Below are positions 1 through 8,043 of a DNA stretch of 64,000 nucleotides, piece after piece. Position 1 is the stretch's first letter, and the number at the start of each line of letters is the position of its first letter. The notes below the pieces were generated by a model, which worked only from the letters and a program-made list of their open reading frames with translations, made no database searches and was not told the DNA's origin. The translations under genes were made by a program, and so were the position numbers. The stretch comes from Emticicia sp. 21SJ11W-3 (GTDB lineage Bacteria; Bacteroidota; Bacteroidia; Cytophagales; Spirosomataceae): NCBI RefSeq assembly GCF_024138715.1, contig NZ_CP092074.1, positions 4,712,001-4,776,000 of the forward strand. Direction: 5' to 3'.

Positions 1-1761
1 GTGGTCTTGTGTAATAATCCATGCCGTTAAATATCCCGCATACGAGCCCCCTGTTATCACCTGTCTGGCTGTATCTACCCATGCTTCTTTAGCAGCATCA
101 GCACAAGCACTTAAAGCATCTTCCTGCGGGCCTTTGCCCCAATCGCGGTAATTAGAGAACTGGAACGACTTGCCATAACCACCAGAGCCTCTTTGGTTTG
201 GATACACTACCCCGTAACCCTGCGAACAGAAATACTGAAACTCATGCCACATCGAGAACTCTCCAGGCCCCCACATGGCCGTTGGCCCACCATGCAATTG
301 CAACAGCAAAGGGTATTTCTTACCGGCTTCCATAAAAGTTGGCTTCATAACCCAGTAGTCTACTTTCTCTCCTTTCGAGTTGGTATATACTCTTTTCTCC
401 GGGAAACTCAGTTTTCTGTCTTTCAACCAGGCGTCGTTATGCGCGCTGAGTTTTACCGCATTTTTCATGGTCAAATCGGCCATGTATAATTCTGAGGGGT
501 TAAGCACTTCTGTTTTAGCAAATACCACTTTGTCGTTGGTCAGTTCAAATGGGCTTGCCCCAGACTCATAGTCGCTTAAGCGTTCAATCTTACGGGTTTT
601 GGCATCCATTCTAAAAACCGGTATGCCTCCGTTTGAAGAAGCAGCCAGATATAAATATTTATTATCGGCCGTCCATTTCAGGTTGCCGGGCACGCGGTCA
701 AAATCTACAATCTGGCGGTTCGTGCCGTCGGCATTCGCAATCACCAATTGCCCGAATGATAGCAGGTTAGGTGAATTCATGGTCATAGCCAGTAGCTTAC
801 CATCCGGCGATGGCTCAACACCAGAGAAACTCTTGCCGTTTTCAGAAACCAGCACTTTTCTGTCGCTACCATCAAGGTTCATGCTAATTACTATGCTCTC
901 CTGTTCACGGTCGGGGTGCTGGTCAGCATCTTTACCGCAAACAGCCAACACTCTTTTGCCGTCGGGTGCCCAGGTTGCCTGTCCGTGCGACCAGAAACCT
1001 TTGGTAAGCGGCGTGGCTTTTGCATTTTCTTTTACATCAATTACAAAAATATGAGAGAAATTCATCTCCGGCTCCACTGTTGCTTCTCCCTGAAAGTTTA
1101 GTCGGGTAAACACCTTTGCTTTTTTATCTTCCACGTCTTTATCCAGATACGCACGTATTTCTTCGATGCTGCCATCAGGATTAGCCTTTACTTTTTTGTC
1201 TTTTGTAAGAAACTCGTTTTTAGGGAAACCCGGTTTTTCAAGAGACCAGACAGGGCCAGATTTTGAAGGATTCAGCGTTGAATCTTTCAATAATTCTGAA
1301 AAAGACAAACCACCACTAAAAAGCAATTTAGAGCCATCAGGCGAGAAAGACGGATTGCTGGCACCGTATTTAGAGTTGGTCAGCTGCCATGCCTCTCCCC
1401 CGTCCAAAGGCATAATAAAAATCTGCGCTTTGCCTTTGGTAGCGCGTACAAATGCAATGGTTTTGCCATCAGGCGAGAAAGTAGCCTGTGAAGCACTCTC
1501 TGGCCCTCGTGTAAGGGCTTTGGGTACACTGCCGGCCTGTAGGTCTACCAGATACAAATGTGTGCGGTAATCATATTCTAAAGCATTATCGGCATTGGTT
1601 TCTATGGTTCTCAGGCCATAGACAGCTTTTTTACCGTCTGGCGAGGTGGCGATAGAAACTACCTGTTTGATTCGGGTCAAATCGGTTACTAAAATTTTCT
1701 GTGAGTTGGTCTGGGCGAAAACTAAGTTTGAAATGAAGAGTAAAGTCAGGAGTATTCTCAT
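1..1761 (-). CDS. S9 family serine peptidase (prolyl oligopeptidase/acylaminoacyl-peptidase type), C-terminus cut by window edge
   Basis: The gene runs off the left edge, leaving 587 codons. It starts at an ATG at 1761 with a signal peptide (residues 1-16, cleaved near VFA-Q), so the product is probably periplasmic. Residues about 30-400 carry repeated S-P-D-G-K propeller blades (WD40-like/PD40). The alpha/beta-hydrolase part begins near residue 430 (LLLQLHGGPTAMWG), and the nucleophile lies in GGSYAGY with Ser573. The catalytic Asp and His would be in the missing part. The family removes peptides or acylated residues from the N-terminus of short peptides. Start, signal peptide and nucleophile are seen; exact specificity is not known. 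Confidence 0.9.
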   Translation of the reverse strand, partial: MRILLTLLFISNLVFAQTNSQKILVTDLTRIKQVVSIATSPDGKKAVYGLRTIETNADNALEYDYRTHLYLVDLQAGSVPKALTRGPESASQATFSPDGKTIAFVRATKGKAQIFIMPLDGGEAWQLTNSKYGASNPSFSPDGSKLLFSGGLSFSELLKDSTLNPSKSGPVWSLEKPGFPKNEFLTKDKKVKANPDGSIEEIRAYLDKDVEDKKAKVFTRLNFQGEATVEPEMNFSHIFVIDVKENAKATPLTKGFWSHGQATWAPDGKRVLAVCGKDADQHPDREQESIVISMNLDGSDRKVLVSENGKSFSGVEPSPDGKLLAMTMNSPNLLSFGQLVIANADGTNRQIVDFDRVPGNLKWTADNKYLYLAASSNGGIPVFRMDAKTRKIERLSDYESGASPFELTNDKVVFAKTEVLNPSELYMADLTMKNAVKLSAHNDAWLKDRKLSFPEKRVYTNSKGEKVDYWVMKPTFMEAGKKYPLLLQLHGGPTAMWGPGEFSMWHEFQYFCSQGYGVVYPNQRGSGGYGKSFQFSNYRDWGKGPQEDALSACADAAKEAWVDTARQVITGGSYAGYLTAWIITQDH

Positions 1762-1894
1762 TACGTGTTGATTTTAGTTGATAAGTAAATGTACAAAAAG
1801 GCAAAAGAAAGACAAAATACCGAAGTCTTTTGCTTACGGCATCAGGCTATCTGCCAGCCAAATCTCCGGGTTTCAAACTTCATTCATGGCAATT

Positions 1895-2830
1895 TCAATG
1901 AGGATGACTCATCATTGAATTGTGTTTTCTGATAAGCTCTTCTGTATAAAGTTTTGCGCCCTTTTCATTTAAATGAATAAAGTCTCCCAAATATGTATTG
2001 TTGGATATGCTGCTTAGAAAATCTGAAGTGTAAATCCACTTGTTTGCTTCCGGAATGGCATGGTAAATGGGCATTAATTCCTTTTTATCTTTGGCAGCCC
2101 GTATGTTTAAGGGCAATACAAATACAATTTGCACATTTTTTTGTTGTCCCTTTTGTATCAATTCGTTCAGCAAAGCCAGGTACCTGCTCTGCCATATAAC
2201 TAAAGGCATTGCCACAGGCTGCATATCAGCACTATCAACGAACGTGTTTTGGGTACCTGTATAGGTGGTTTTCCATCTGGCAAAACCCAATTCATCTGTT
2301 TTTTTTCTCTTCGAATTTACATTGGCCAAAAGTTCTCCTTTTACGTTAATCAGTGAGAAAAAAATGCTCTGAAATTCGTTCAGGTCTGCCCCAATTGCTA
2401 ATCGGTTTTTTATTATGCCCCATAAATCTTTGTGGGTACTGAAAACATAAAAATAACCTGGCGGAAGCGCCCGGTAATCCGACAACTCAATAAAGACGCG
2501 GCTACCCGGGGCAAGCAACGGAAGTGTTTTCTCTGCCAGACCACAATTATACAGTATGCTTGAGCCAGACAAACCCAGATTGTAAAAATTGAATTGAGGT
2601 ATTTCTGATTTCAGCAAATCAGTATCTATACTTGTTTGCATACGGCTAGAGCCAATAAACAATGTTTTTGGTTGGTGGTTGTCTGCCTCAATATATTCTG
2701 CAAGGTTGGCATTGGCATTACTGAATGCAGTAACAATTTCTGAAAAACCCAGCATAGCCAGCAGCAGTAAGCCCAGTATGAGACAATAAGCAAGTAATTT
2801 ACGTAACGAAACAATTAATGAACTTTTCAT
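1895..2830 (-). CDS. membrane-anchored SGNH-hydrolase-like protein (DltD-like role proposed)
   Basis: This 311-residue protein has one N-terminal membrane segment (about residues 10-35) and a presumably periplasmic SGNH/GDSL fold. Block I is FIGSSRMQTSID (Ser61/Ser62), and the C-terminal D-x-x-H dyad is in GDFIHLNEKG (Asp283, His286). Such proteins act as esterases or as acyl-transfer partners of MBOAT proteins, as DltD does in teichoic acid D-alanylation. Its start lies 3 bp after the MBOAT stop, so the two are translationally linked. It is the last gene of the operon. The fold call is firm; whether it is a hydrolase or transferase is inference. Confidence 0.75.
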   Translation of the reverse strand: MKSSLIVSLRKLLAYCLILGLLLLAMLGFSEIVTAFSNANANLAEYIEADNHQPKTLFIGSSRMQTSIDTDLLKSEIPQFNFYNLGLSGSSILYNCGLAEKTLPLLAPGSRVFIELSDYRALPPGYFYVFSTHKDLWGIIKNRLAIGADLNEFQSIFFSLINVKGELLANVNSKRKKTDELGFARWKTTYTGTQNTFVDSADMQPVAMPLVIWQSRYLALLNELIQKGQQKNVQIVFVLPLNIRAAKDKKELMPIYHAIPEANKWIYTSDFLSSISNNTYLGDFIHLNEKGAKLYTEELIRKHNSMMSHPH

Positions 2831-2833
2831 ACC

Positions 2834-4189
2834 TTAAAACTGCATGTAATACGCATCTTCGTTATTGTCAGAACCAAAAATCAGGATACAGGCGGTCAGC
2901 AGTATATAAATGGCCCATCTGTTGCGCAGGCTAAGCGTTCCCAGGTACTCTTCAATCGGTTTTTGTCCGGCTTTTCTGTAAATGTAATCCATAAGAACAA
3001 AAAACGGACTTATGTATATTATCTGCTTAATAATTACCAGATATGTGCCTGTTGGTAGAGTGCTACTTGATAACAAGGCTTTTACTGATGCTCCAAGGTC
3101 TGGAGTTCTAAAGACAATAGCCACAAAAGAGGCAACAGATACGTGGTAGAGTGTTCCGAGAATTGTTGCGCAGGTACCAGGTTTTAAACCCAGGCGTTTG
3201 CGCAGTTTATCCTCGGTTATAATCCAGGTGCCATTAATGAAGCCCCATAGTACAAACTTCCAGGACACATCGTGCCAGATACCAATCATTACAAATGTAA
3301 CCATCATAGCCAAGTCTATCTGCCATTTTTTTCTTGCCTTTCCTGCAATTCTATAAAATATGTAATCTCTGAACCAGTGATTAAGGGTAATATGCCAGCC
3401 CTCCCAGAATTGCCTGCGTGAGCTTGAAGCATAGACCCTGCTCCGGAAGTTTTGTGAAAGCTGAATGCCAAATATATGCGAGGTGCCTCTTACTATGTCA
3501 ATGAAAGAGCTGAAGTCGCAATAGAGATACAAAAAAAAGAAGAAGCCGCCAATAATTACATAAAACCCCTTGTAGACATCTGGTGAGTCTATGATAATAG
3601 CAACCAGTTTGCCCAGATACTGCCCTAAAACCAGATTCTTGAAAATGCCCCAAAGAATAAGCCTGAAACCCAAAGAGAAATTCTGGTTAGACAAACCTAC
3701 ATTATTTCTGAACTGAGAAGCTACTTTCTTATACCGATGTAGCGGCCCTGCCGATATGTATGGGAAATAAAGCAGATAAAGCAGCAATAATCCATAATTT
3801 GTTTCAGGTTTAAGGTAGCTTTTCCTGATATCAAAAAGATAACTCAGCCCATTAAAAGTAATGTAAGAAATACCAATGATAACAAAAGGTAATGGCAAAC
3901 CCACTTTGGTAAAAAGACCTAATTTCTCTAGCAGCAAGAACGTCAAAGCCATGGTTATTATGCCATAGTAGGCTAACTTCCCTTTTGTTCTCTCAATGAT
4001 TTTCCCTCCGAAAAAAACAACAAGCGAAAACAGAAAAATGGGTATAGCCGCCCATTTGGCAACTATCATATAGAACAGTACACTACCAAGCAGCAACACT
4101 TTCCAGTTTTGTCCGGGCTTGTTTAATAACAAAATACCTGTTACCACCAACAGAACAAACAGCAGAATCAATAAAATACTGACAGCCAT
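2834..4189 (-). CDS. MBOAT family O-acyltransferase (DltB/AlgI-like)
   Basis: This is a 451-residue polytopic membrane protein with about ten hydrophobic segments. The MBOAT signature is clear: FWEGWHITLNHWFRDYIF (His266) and the catalytic-His region GIWHDVSWKFVLWG (His306). Members move acyl groups across or at the inner membrane onto extracytoplasmic hydroxyls; DltB takes the acyl group from a carrier protein (DltC), AlgI acts in alginate acetylation. The gene lies 4 bp after the P450 stop and 3 bp before the SGNH gene. The adjacent carrier-protein gene suggests a carrier-bound acyl donor. The acceptor molecule is unknown. Confidence 0.88.
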   Translation of the reverse strand: MAVSILLILLFVLLVVTGILLLNKPGQNWKVLLLGSVLFYMIVAKWAAIPIFLFSLVVFFGGKIIERTKGKLAYYGIITMALTFLLLEKLGLFTKVGLPLPFVIIGISYITFNGLSYLFDIRKSYLKPETNYGLLLLYLLYFPYISAGPLHRYKKVASQFRNNVGLSNQNFSLGFRLILWGIFKNLVLGQYLGKLVAIIIDSPDVYKGFYVIIGGFFFFLYLYCDFSSFIDIVRGTSHIFGIQLSQNFRSRVYASSSRRQFWEGWHITLNHWFRDYIFYRIAGKARKKWQIDLAMMVTFVMIGIWHDVSWKFVLWGFINGTWIITEDKLRKRLGLKPGTCATILGTLYHVSVASFVAIVFRTPDLGASVKALLSSSTLPTGTYLVIIKQIIYISPFFVLMDYIYRKAGQKPIEEYLGTLSLRNRWAIYILLTACILIFGSDNNEDAYYMQF

Positions 4190-4193
4190 CCAC

Positions 4194-5426
4194 TTATATT
4201 TTAACGCTCCATAAGTTCTTTACACCTCTCATAAAAATAGCTTTTTGCCATTCAACCTCTGTGCTTTCATCCAGCTTGAAGTTTTTCAACACTCCGGCCA
4301 GAGGCTTCAGTAAAGCCTTAAGTTCAATTCTGGCAAGTCTGGCTCCCAGGCATGCGTGAGTACCGCTACCAAACGCCAGATGAGGGTTATAGCTGCGGTC
4401 GGCCACTATCTGGTCAGGATTCTCAAACACCGTCTGGTCATAATTGGCAGAAGCAATACAAAGATAAATTCTTGAGTTTTCCGGAATCAGATGCCCGCCT
4501 ATTTCAATTGGCTTTGTATTGATTCTGATTGTATATTGCTGCGGAGAGGCAAAACGGAACAACTCCTCTGCCAGAATGTTTATCTGTTTGGCATCGGCAC
4601 TAAGAATGTAATCCAGCAATTCCGGATTCTTAAAAAACTCATAAACACTGGTGCTGATGGTATCAACGGTAGTTTCAACAGAAGCAAAAAATAAGATAAT
4701 AGCCAATGAAACCAGCTCGTCAACCGTAAACAGATTACCCATTTCTTCATTTACCCGCAAAAAATTTCTGACCAGAGCGCTATCTGCAAAATTGATATCC
4801 TCAAAATCTTTACGGATGGTAGAAAACAACCAGGCCGCATCGGCATTATAATCCTGGTATTGCTTTACAGACTTGTATAAGTCCTGTGACCTGGCCAACG
4901 ATTGAGATACTTGTTTCAGGTGCTCAAAAGATGCCCAGTCTTCATTCAGAGGCTGATAAAGCGAAAGAAAAATAAGTGAGGGCAACACAGAGGCCACATG
5001 CGCCATATCAAGCCGGTCTGCTTCAAAAAACCGACTTATCCAGTCGTTCAGGCATCTGTTTACAATTTCATCCAGATCATAGCATTTCAAAACTTTTTCT
5101 ACCATTTCGCGGGCAACACTGTGAGCGTCACCGTCCAGATACATCATCCATTTTCTGGTGGCTTTCGATAAAAAAGGGCATTGGCTGGTGTTTTTCAAAA
5201 GCATCGGCTCTTTTTTTTCAAAGAAGCCGGATAAATCTGCAGTCAGACAGGTCTGGTCTCTCAACAATTGCTTTACATGCTCATATCTGAACAAGACCCA
5301 TTCGGATGCCGAAACCTGCTGTACAGGATTAAACGCCAGACACGCATTCAGATTTAAATAAGGGTTTTTGAAATACTCGGCCGTTGCAGGTGTCCATTTT
5401 ATGATTTTTGGCGGCTGAGTATCCAT
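4194..5426 (-). CDS. cytochrome P450
   Basis: This 410-residue, soluble, bacterial-type P450 has the heme-thiolate loop FGSGTHACLGARLAR (Cys359), the ExxR motif in EELFRFASP, and an I-helix with FFASVETTVDT in place of the usual AGxET/DT. Its start overlaps the end of the acyl carrier gene by 28 bp, which points to translational coupling. P450s of the BioI and NikQ kind oxidise substrates tethered to a carrier protein, so hydroxylation or cleavage of an acyl-ACP is the favoured idea. No ferredoxin or reductase gene is nearby, so electrons must come from elsewhere. Family certain, substrate inferred. Confidence 0.93.
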   Translation of the reverse strand: MDTQPPKIIKWTPATAEYFKNPYLNLNACLAFNPVQQVSASEWVLFRYEHVKQLLRDQTCLTADLSGFFEKKEPMLLKNTSQCPFLSKATRKWMMYLDGDAHSVAREMVEKVLKCYDLDEIVNRCLNDWISRFFEADRLDMAHVASVLPSLIFLSLYQPLNEDWASFEHLKQVSQSLARSQDLYKSVKQYQDYNADAAWLFSTIRKDFEDINFADSALVRNFLRVNEEMGNLFTVDELVSLAIILFFASVETTVDTISTSVYEFFKNPELLDYILSADAKQINILAEELFRFASPQQYTIRINTKPIEIGGHLIPENSRIYLCIASANYDQTVFENPDQIVADRSYNPHLAFGSGTHACLGARLARIELKALLKPLAGVLKNFKLDESTEVEWQKAIFMRGVKNLWSVKI

Positions 5427-5641
5427 TCAATTATCTCATTTATGGTTTCAAATTCGCTAAAGATGGTAGGTTCAATATAAAACCCCACAAAATCCTCAAG
5501 GTCCTGAGAAAGCGATACTAAAGAAATAGAATCAAGGTGATATTGTTCAATAGGTATTGAAAGTGAAATTTCGTTTGGTGTTTTGCCTAATTCTTCCGCG
5601 AGTTTGCTCTCAAACCAGATGGTAAGTTCTTCTTTTGTCAT
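5399..5641 (-). CDS. acyl carrier protein (stand-alone, DltC-sized)
   Basis: This 80-residue helical protein has the phosphopantetheine attachment motif HLDSISLV, with Ser38 as the likely modified residue. The length is close to DltC (about 78 residues) and to AcpP. It is the first gene of the ACP-P450-MBOAT-SGNH operon and overlaps the P450 start. No synthase, adenylation or phosphopantetheinyl transferase gene is adjacent, so loading must rely on enzymes encoded elsewhere. It is unlikely to be the housekeeping AcpP because it is not beside fab genes and its motif differs from the usual DSLD. Confidence 0.88.
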   Translation of the reverse strand: MTKEELTIWFESKLAEELGKTPNEISLSIPIEQYHLDSISLVSLSQDLEDFVGFYIEPTIFSEFETINEIIEWILSRQKS

Positions 5642-5796
5642 GATTAATTACAAATAATGTGGAGCTCTGTCCCGTATGTGATTTACTTTTCAGTCAAGTT
5701 TACAATAATACTCAAAATTGAATATAGCTCAAATAGTTGCTTACCAAAACCTGTAGCATCTTTTTTATAATTGCCTTACTATTAACCGTTTTATGC

Positions 5797-5833
5797 AAAA
5801 AAAAGCCGCAGGCACCTGACGGAACCTGCGGCT
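5797..5833 (-). terminator. intrinsic terminator of rpsL-rpsG
   Basis: A perfect stem GCCGCAGG/CCTGCGGC (5805-5812 with 5825-5832) is followed, on the minus strand, by eight T (5804-5797). It sits 26 bp after the rpsG stop and separates the ribosomal operon from the carrier protein operon. Confidence 0.92.
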
Positions 5834-5858
5834 TGTATGTAAGCACTTCTGATACTTA

Positions 5859-6326
5859 TCAGAATCTGAAGTGTGAGAACGCTTTGTTTGCTTCTGCCAT
5901 ACGGTGCGTATCATCTTTTTTCTTCACTGCTGCACCTTCACCTTTTGAAGCGGCAATGATTTCACCTGCCAGACGCTCTGTCATGGTTTTCTCTCCACGC
6001 TTGCGTGAATAGTTGATCAACCATTTCATTCCTAAAGATTGTTTACGCTCCGAACGTACCTCTGTAGGTACCTGGAAAGTAGCACCACCCACACGACGGC
6101 TCTTAACCTCTACCGCTGGTGATACGTTGCTCAATGCTTTTTTCCAAAGCTCTAAGCCGTTTTCTTTTGTACGTTTTTCTACAAGGTCAAGTGCACCGTA
6201 GAAAATACTGTAGGCAATACTTTTCTTGCCGTCGTACATCAGGTTATTTACGAATTTTGTTACTACTACGTCTCTGAATTTAGGATCAGGTAATACGTAA
6301 CGTTTTTTTGGTTTTGCCTTTCTCAT
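5859..6326 (-). CDS. rpsG: 30S ribosomal protein S7
   Basis: This 155-residue protein begins [17 protein letters not shown] and contains the S7 core [12 protein letters not shown] and [12 protein letters not shown]7 starts assembly of the 30S head by binding the 3' domain of 16S rRNA. It follows rpsL by 109 bp in the usual str order. Translation elongation factor G (fusA), which commonly comes next, is absent here; a strong terminator follows instead. Confidence 0.98.
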   Translation of the reverse strand: MRKAKPKKRYVLPDPKFRDVVVTKFVNNLMYDGKKSIAYSIFYGALDLVEKRTKENGLELWKKALSNVSPAVEVKSRRVGGATFQVPTEVRSERKQSLGMKWLINYSRKRGEKTMTERLAGEIIAASKGEGAAVKKKDDTHRMAEANKAFSHFRF

Positions 6327-6435
6327 TGCTTTTTAATAAGGTTTCGTTTTTACAACTAATTCACCCTGGTCTACCAGGATTACTACCCCGTAACTAAACG
6401 ATTTGCCGTAGTGACGGTACTAAACATGAATGCGA

Positions 6436-6849
6436 TTATTTTTTCTTGCCGCCTTTTGTTGGAGCTGCAACCTGACCTGGTTTAGGACGTTTCGCACCAT
6501 ATTTTGAACGACTTTGTTTACGATTGTTCACACCCGAAGTATCAAGGGCTCCACGAACAATGTGATAACGTACACCCGGAAGGTCTTTTACACGACCACC
6601 ACGAATCAATACGATTGAGTGCTCTTGCAGGTTGTGTCCTTCACCCGGAATGTAGGCGTTTACTTCTTTCATGTTACTCAAGCGAACACGGGCAACTTTA
6701 CGAAGCGCCGAGTTTGGTTTCTTTGGAGTCGTAGTGTAAACACGAGTACACACGCCACGACGTTGCGGACATGAGTCAAGTGCCGGAGACTTTGACTTCC
6801 AAGTCATTTGCTCTCTACCGTTTCTTACTAATTGTTGTATAGTAGGCAT
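6436..6849 (-). CDS. rpsL: 30S ribosomal protein S12
   Basis: The product has 137 residues from the ATG at 6849 ([12 protein letters not shown]), the canonical S12 start; a longer upstream reading to 6933 would overlap the promoter and is rejected. The decoding-site loop [16 protein letters not shown] and the second loop [19 protein letters not shown] are intact. Lys in the PKKPNSA loop is the wild-type state at the streptomycin-sensitive position. It is first in the rpsL-rpsG unit. Confidence 0.98.
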   Translation of the reverse strand: MPTIQQLVRNGREQMTWKSKSPALDSCPQRRGVCTRVYTTTPKKPNSALRKVARVRLSNMKEVNAYIPGEGHNLQEHSIVLIRGGRVKDLPGVRYHIVRGALDTSGVNNRKQSRSKYGAKRPKPGQVAAPTKGGKKK

Positions 6850-6902
6850 TTTGTCTTGAAAATTATTTTTTCGTTTAGTTACTAATTTCCTAAATAGGGC
6901 TG

Positions 6903-6933
6903 CAAAGGTACAGAGTGTTTTTAAAAAATACAA
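6903..6933 (-). promoter_or_regulatory. promoter of rpsL-rpsG
   Basis: On the minus strand a Bacteroidota -7 box TACCTTTG (6910-6903) follows a TTG (6933-6931) with a 20-nt spacer, as expected for the -33/-7 promoter. The start of rpsL is 54 bp downstream. Confidence 0.7.
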
Positions 6934-7117
6934 GAATATTTTAAAACTTTAGGCAAAACCTGCATTAATTATCAAGTATTTATATATGAACCCCCTCTGA
7001 GCCTGATTTAAAACCCGCACTTTTAATATACCGTGTTACTGAATGATATTATTCAAAAATATGTAAATTGCATTCATAATATTCAAACCTCTTATACCTA
7101 ATTAAACCTGTTCTACT

Positions 7118-7984
7118 ATGGCCAAGTCCATATTATCCACTTTTCTATTGTTTGCACTGTGCCATTTAGCCTTCAATAACGCTAAGGCTCAGTCAAAAAA
7201 TGCCCCCTTGATTGTATTTGTAGCCGGCGACCACGAATACAGTGGCGAGCACACTCTGCCGCTGATTGCCGCCGAACTCGAAAAAAATTACGGTTTCCGT
7301 ACCAAAGTACTAAAATCGTATCCCGACCAGAACGCCGAAAAGGATATTCCGGGTCTGGAATCCCTGAAAGATGCCGACCTGGCGGTGTTTTATCTGCGCT
7401 GGCGCCAGCTGCCCAAAGAACAACTGGACTACATTGAAGCTTACCTTAAAACAGGCAAGCCGGTAATGGCCTTCCGCACTACTACCCATGCCTTTAATTA
7501 TCCGAAAGGCCACGAGCTTGAAAAATGGAATGCTTTCGGTGAATTTGCCCTTAATGCTCCTCCCGGTTGGGGCGGTAAGGCCGGCCATACCCATTACGGG
7601 CATGAGAGCAGCACCGATGTAACGGTTATTCCTGCTGCTGCCAAACACCCGATTCTGACTGGAGTAGCCCCCAACTTCCATGCACGCTCTTGGTTATACA
7701 GGGTTTTACCCGACTACCCAACCAAGGGTTCTGAATGGCTTTTGATGGGCAAATCAGTAAACCCGGATAAAGCCGCTATTGAAAACCCTGTTGCCTGGAC
7801 AGGCACTAATTCTTTTGGCGGAAAAGTATTTATGACCACCCTCGGGCATCCGGAAGATTTTCAGGTAGAGGCATTTCAACGATTAGTGATTAATGCCATT
7901 CATTGGGAATTAGGCAAAAAAGTACCCAAACAATGGAAAGGTAAAATTGACATTAACGTGCCTTACCGTGGTATGACCAAGTGA
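7118..7984 (+). CDS. secreted ThuA-domain protein
   Basis: This 288-residue protein has a signal peptide (residues 1-24, NAKA-Q) and a ThuA/glutamine-amidotransferase-like fold: IVFVAGDHEYSGEHT, a Rossmann-like core, FRTTTHAF, and the GHTHYGHESS and TLGHPEDF His-rich motifs. ThuA proteins are tied to trehalose/disaccharide use through 3-keto sugars. Downstream neighbours (PVC-type heme protein, DUF1080 hydrolase) are frequent companions of ThuA in Bacteroidota and Planctomycetota. The molecular reaction is not established for the family. Confidence 0.88.
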   Translation: MAKSILSTFLLFALCHLAFNNAKAQSKNAPLIVFVAGDHEYSGEHTLPLIAAELEKNYGFRTKVLKSYPDQNAEKDIPGLESLKDADLAVFYLRWRQLPKEQLDYIEAYLKTGKPVMAFRTTTHAFNYPKGHELEKWNAFGEFALNAPPGWGGKAGHTHYGHESSTDVTVIPAAAKHPILTGVAPNFHARSWLYRVLPDYPTKGSEWLLMGKSVNPDKAAIENPVAWTGTNSFGGKVFMTTLGHPEDFQVEAFQRLVINAIHWELGKKVPKQWKGKIDINVPYRGMTK

Positions 7985-8043
7985 TTGTATGCCATAGACC
8001 TTAACGACACAGCAATACGACCCTACTTATTACTATTCAACTC

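Noticed and set aside
599..1570. Two plus-strand open frames of about 130-150 codons
   Set aside because: Mirror frames of the S9 peptidase gene on the minus strand.
6850..6933. N-terminal extension of rpsL by 28 codons
   Set aside because: S12 proteins start at MPTIQQL; the extension would span the promoter -7 box.
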